Positions 33,899-34,011 of a stretch of DNA of 34,011 nt are shown here, piece by piece; the stretch's first letter is position 1, and every line of letters starts with the position of its first letter. Location of the stretch: positions 1-34,011 of the forward strand of contig CAKZLV010000039.1 in NCBI GenBank assembly GCA_937127285.1, written 5' to 3'. The notes beneath the pieces were generated by a model. It did no database searches and was not told the origin of the DNA. It saw only the letters and a program-made list of their open reading frames with translations. The DNA comes from an uncultured Bacteroidota bacterium (GTDB taxonomy: Bacteria; Bacteroidota; Rhodothermia; Rhodothermales; Salinibacteraceae). Position numbers and translations under genes: made by a program.

Positions 33899-34011
33899 TT
33901 ATTCTTGCGCGGCGTCCGTTGCGCTTTCCTTCACCGCATGCCCACCGAACTGGTTGCGCAGGGCCGCCAGCAGCTTGTGGGCGTAGGTGTCCTCCTGCCG
34001 CGACTGCAGGC
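33899..34011 (-). CDS. gnd: 6-phosphogluconate dehydrogenase, C-terminal end (partial)
   Basis: Too short for the ORF track. Reading the minus strand from the window edge gives 'LQSRQEDTYAHKLLAALRNQ' then 'FGGHAVKESATDAAQE' and a TAA stop at 33899-33901. 'SRQEDxxAxKxLAALRNQFGGH' is the C-terminal signature of the short (about 300-residue) GntZ/YqeC-type 6-phosphogluconate dehydrogenases, which oxidise and decarboxylate 6-phosphogluconate to ribulose 5-phosphate. Position before zwf and pgl strongly supports this. The final residues after 'HAVK' are a short acidic tail. The start and most of the gene lie outside the window. Confidence 0.85.
   Translation of the reverse strand, partial: LQSRQEDTYAHKLLAALRNQFGGHAVKESATDAAQE

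Overview
The window is about 34 kb of high-GC bacterial chromosome. Gene content and style point to the Bacteroidota, most likely the Rhodothermia/Salinibacter group of pigmented halophiles; this is inferred and no search was run. The reasons are a CrtI-type carotenoid desaturase, a PorV/PorQ-type barrel beside a secreted propeller with a T9SS-like C-terminal domain, a PagL-like lipid A hydrolase, the neighbouring Nif3 and zinc-ribbon-like genes seen in Bacteroidota, a DUF3822-like gene before rsmD, rare Shine-Dalgarno sequences, and acidic Ser/Pro/Glu-rich tails on housekeeping proteins. I see no insertion sequence, prophage, tRNA, rRNA or CRISPR. The many long overlapping ORFs in the track are GC-driven shadows.

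Layout. 1-2.3 kb: end of a phytoene desaturase gene, a small membrane protein and an outer-membrane barrel. 2.5-6.9 kb: a secreted SleB-like cell-wall hydrolase, then pdxB (+) converging on pdxJ-era (-); pdxB and pdxJ both serve vitamin B6 synthesis. 7.6-12.2 kb: a membrane-anchored pseudopilin-like protein, a DUF3822-like protein, rsmD, coaD and an aspartate aminotransferase. 12.4-17.5 kb: an M50 membrane protease, then a three-gene envelope set (lipoprotein, T9SS-type propeller, PorV-like barrel). 17.7-24.3 kb: a CPBP protease, a TolB-like lipoprotein, a large S9 peptidase overlapping a PagL-like gene, and an alpha/beta hydrolase. 24.5-26.5 kb: a secreted TAP-like hydrolase whose signal peptide is cut off by an in-frame TGA. 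26.7-34 kb, all on the minus strand: gnd (partial), zwf, pgl, pfkA, nif3, a zinc-ribbon-like coiled-coil gene and the RNase P RNA gene. This joins the oxidative pentose phosphate pathway to a glycolytic kinase.

The most unusual property is the density of short tandem arrays (units of about 12-18 bp, 2-6 copies). They occupy many intergenic spacers and the low-complexity tails, linkers and insertions of proteins. Those inside genes have periods that are multiples of 3, while intergenic ones also use 13, 14, 16 and 17. Unit sequences differ from locus to locus, so they look locally generated rather than spread as one family. Other points to check are the nonsense codon at 24646, the missing zinc-binding cysteines at 27295-28071, and the orphan pseudopilin-like protein at 7584.
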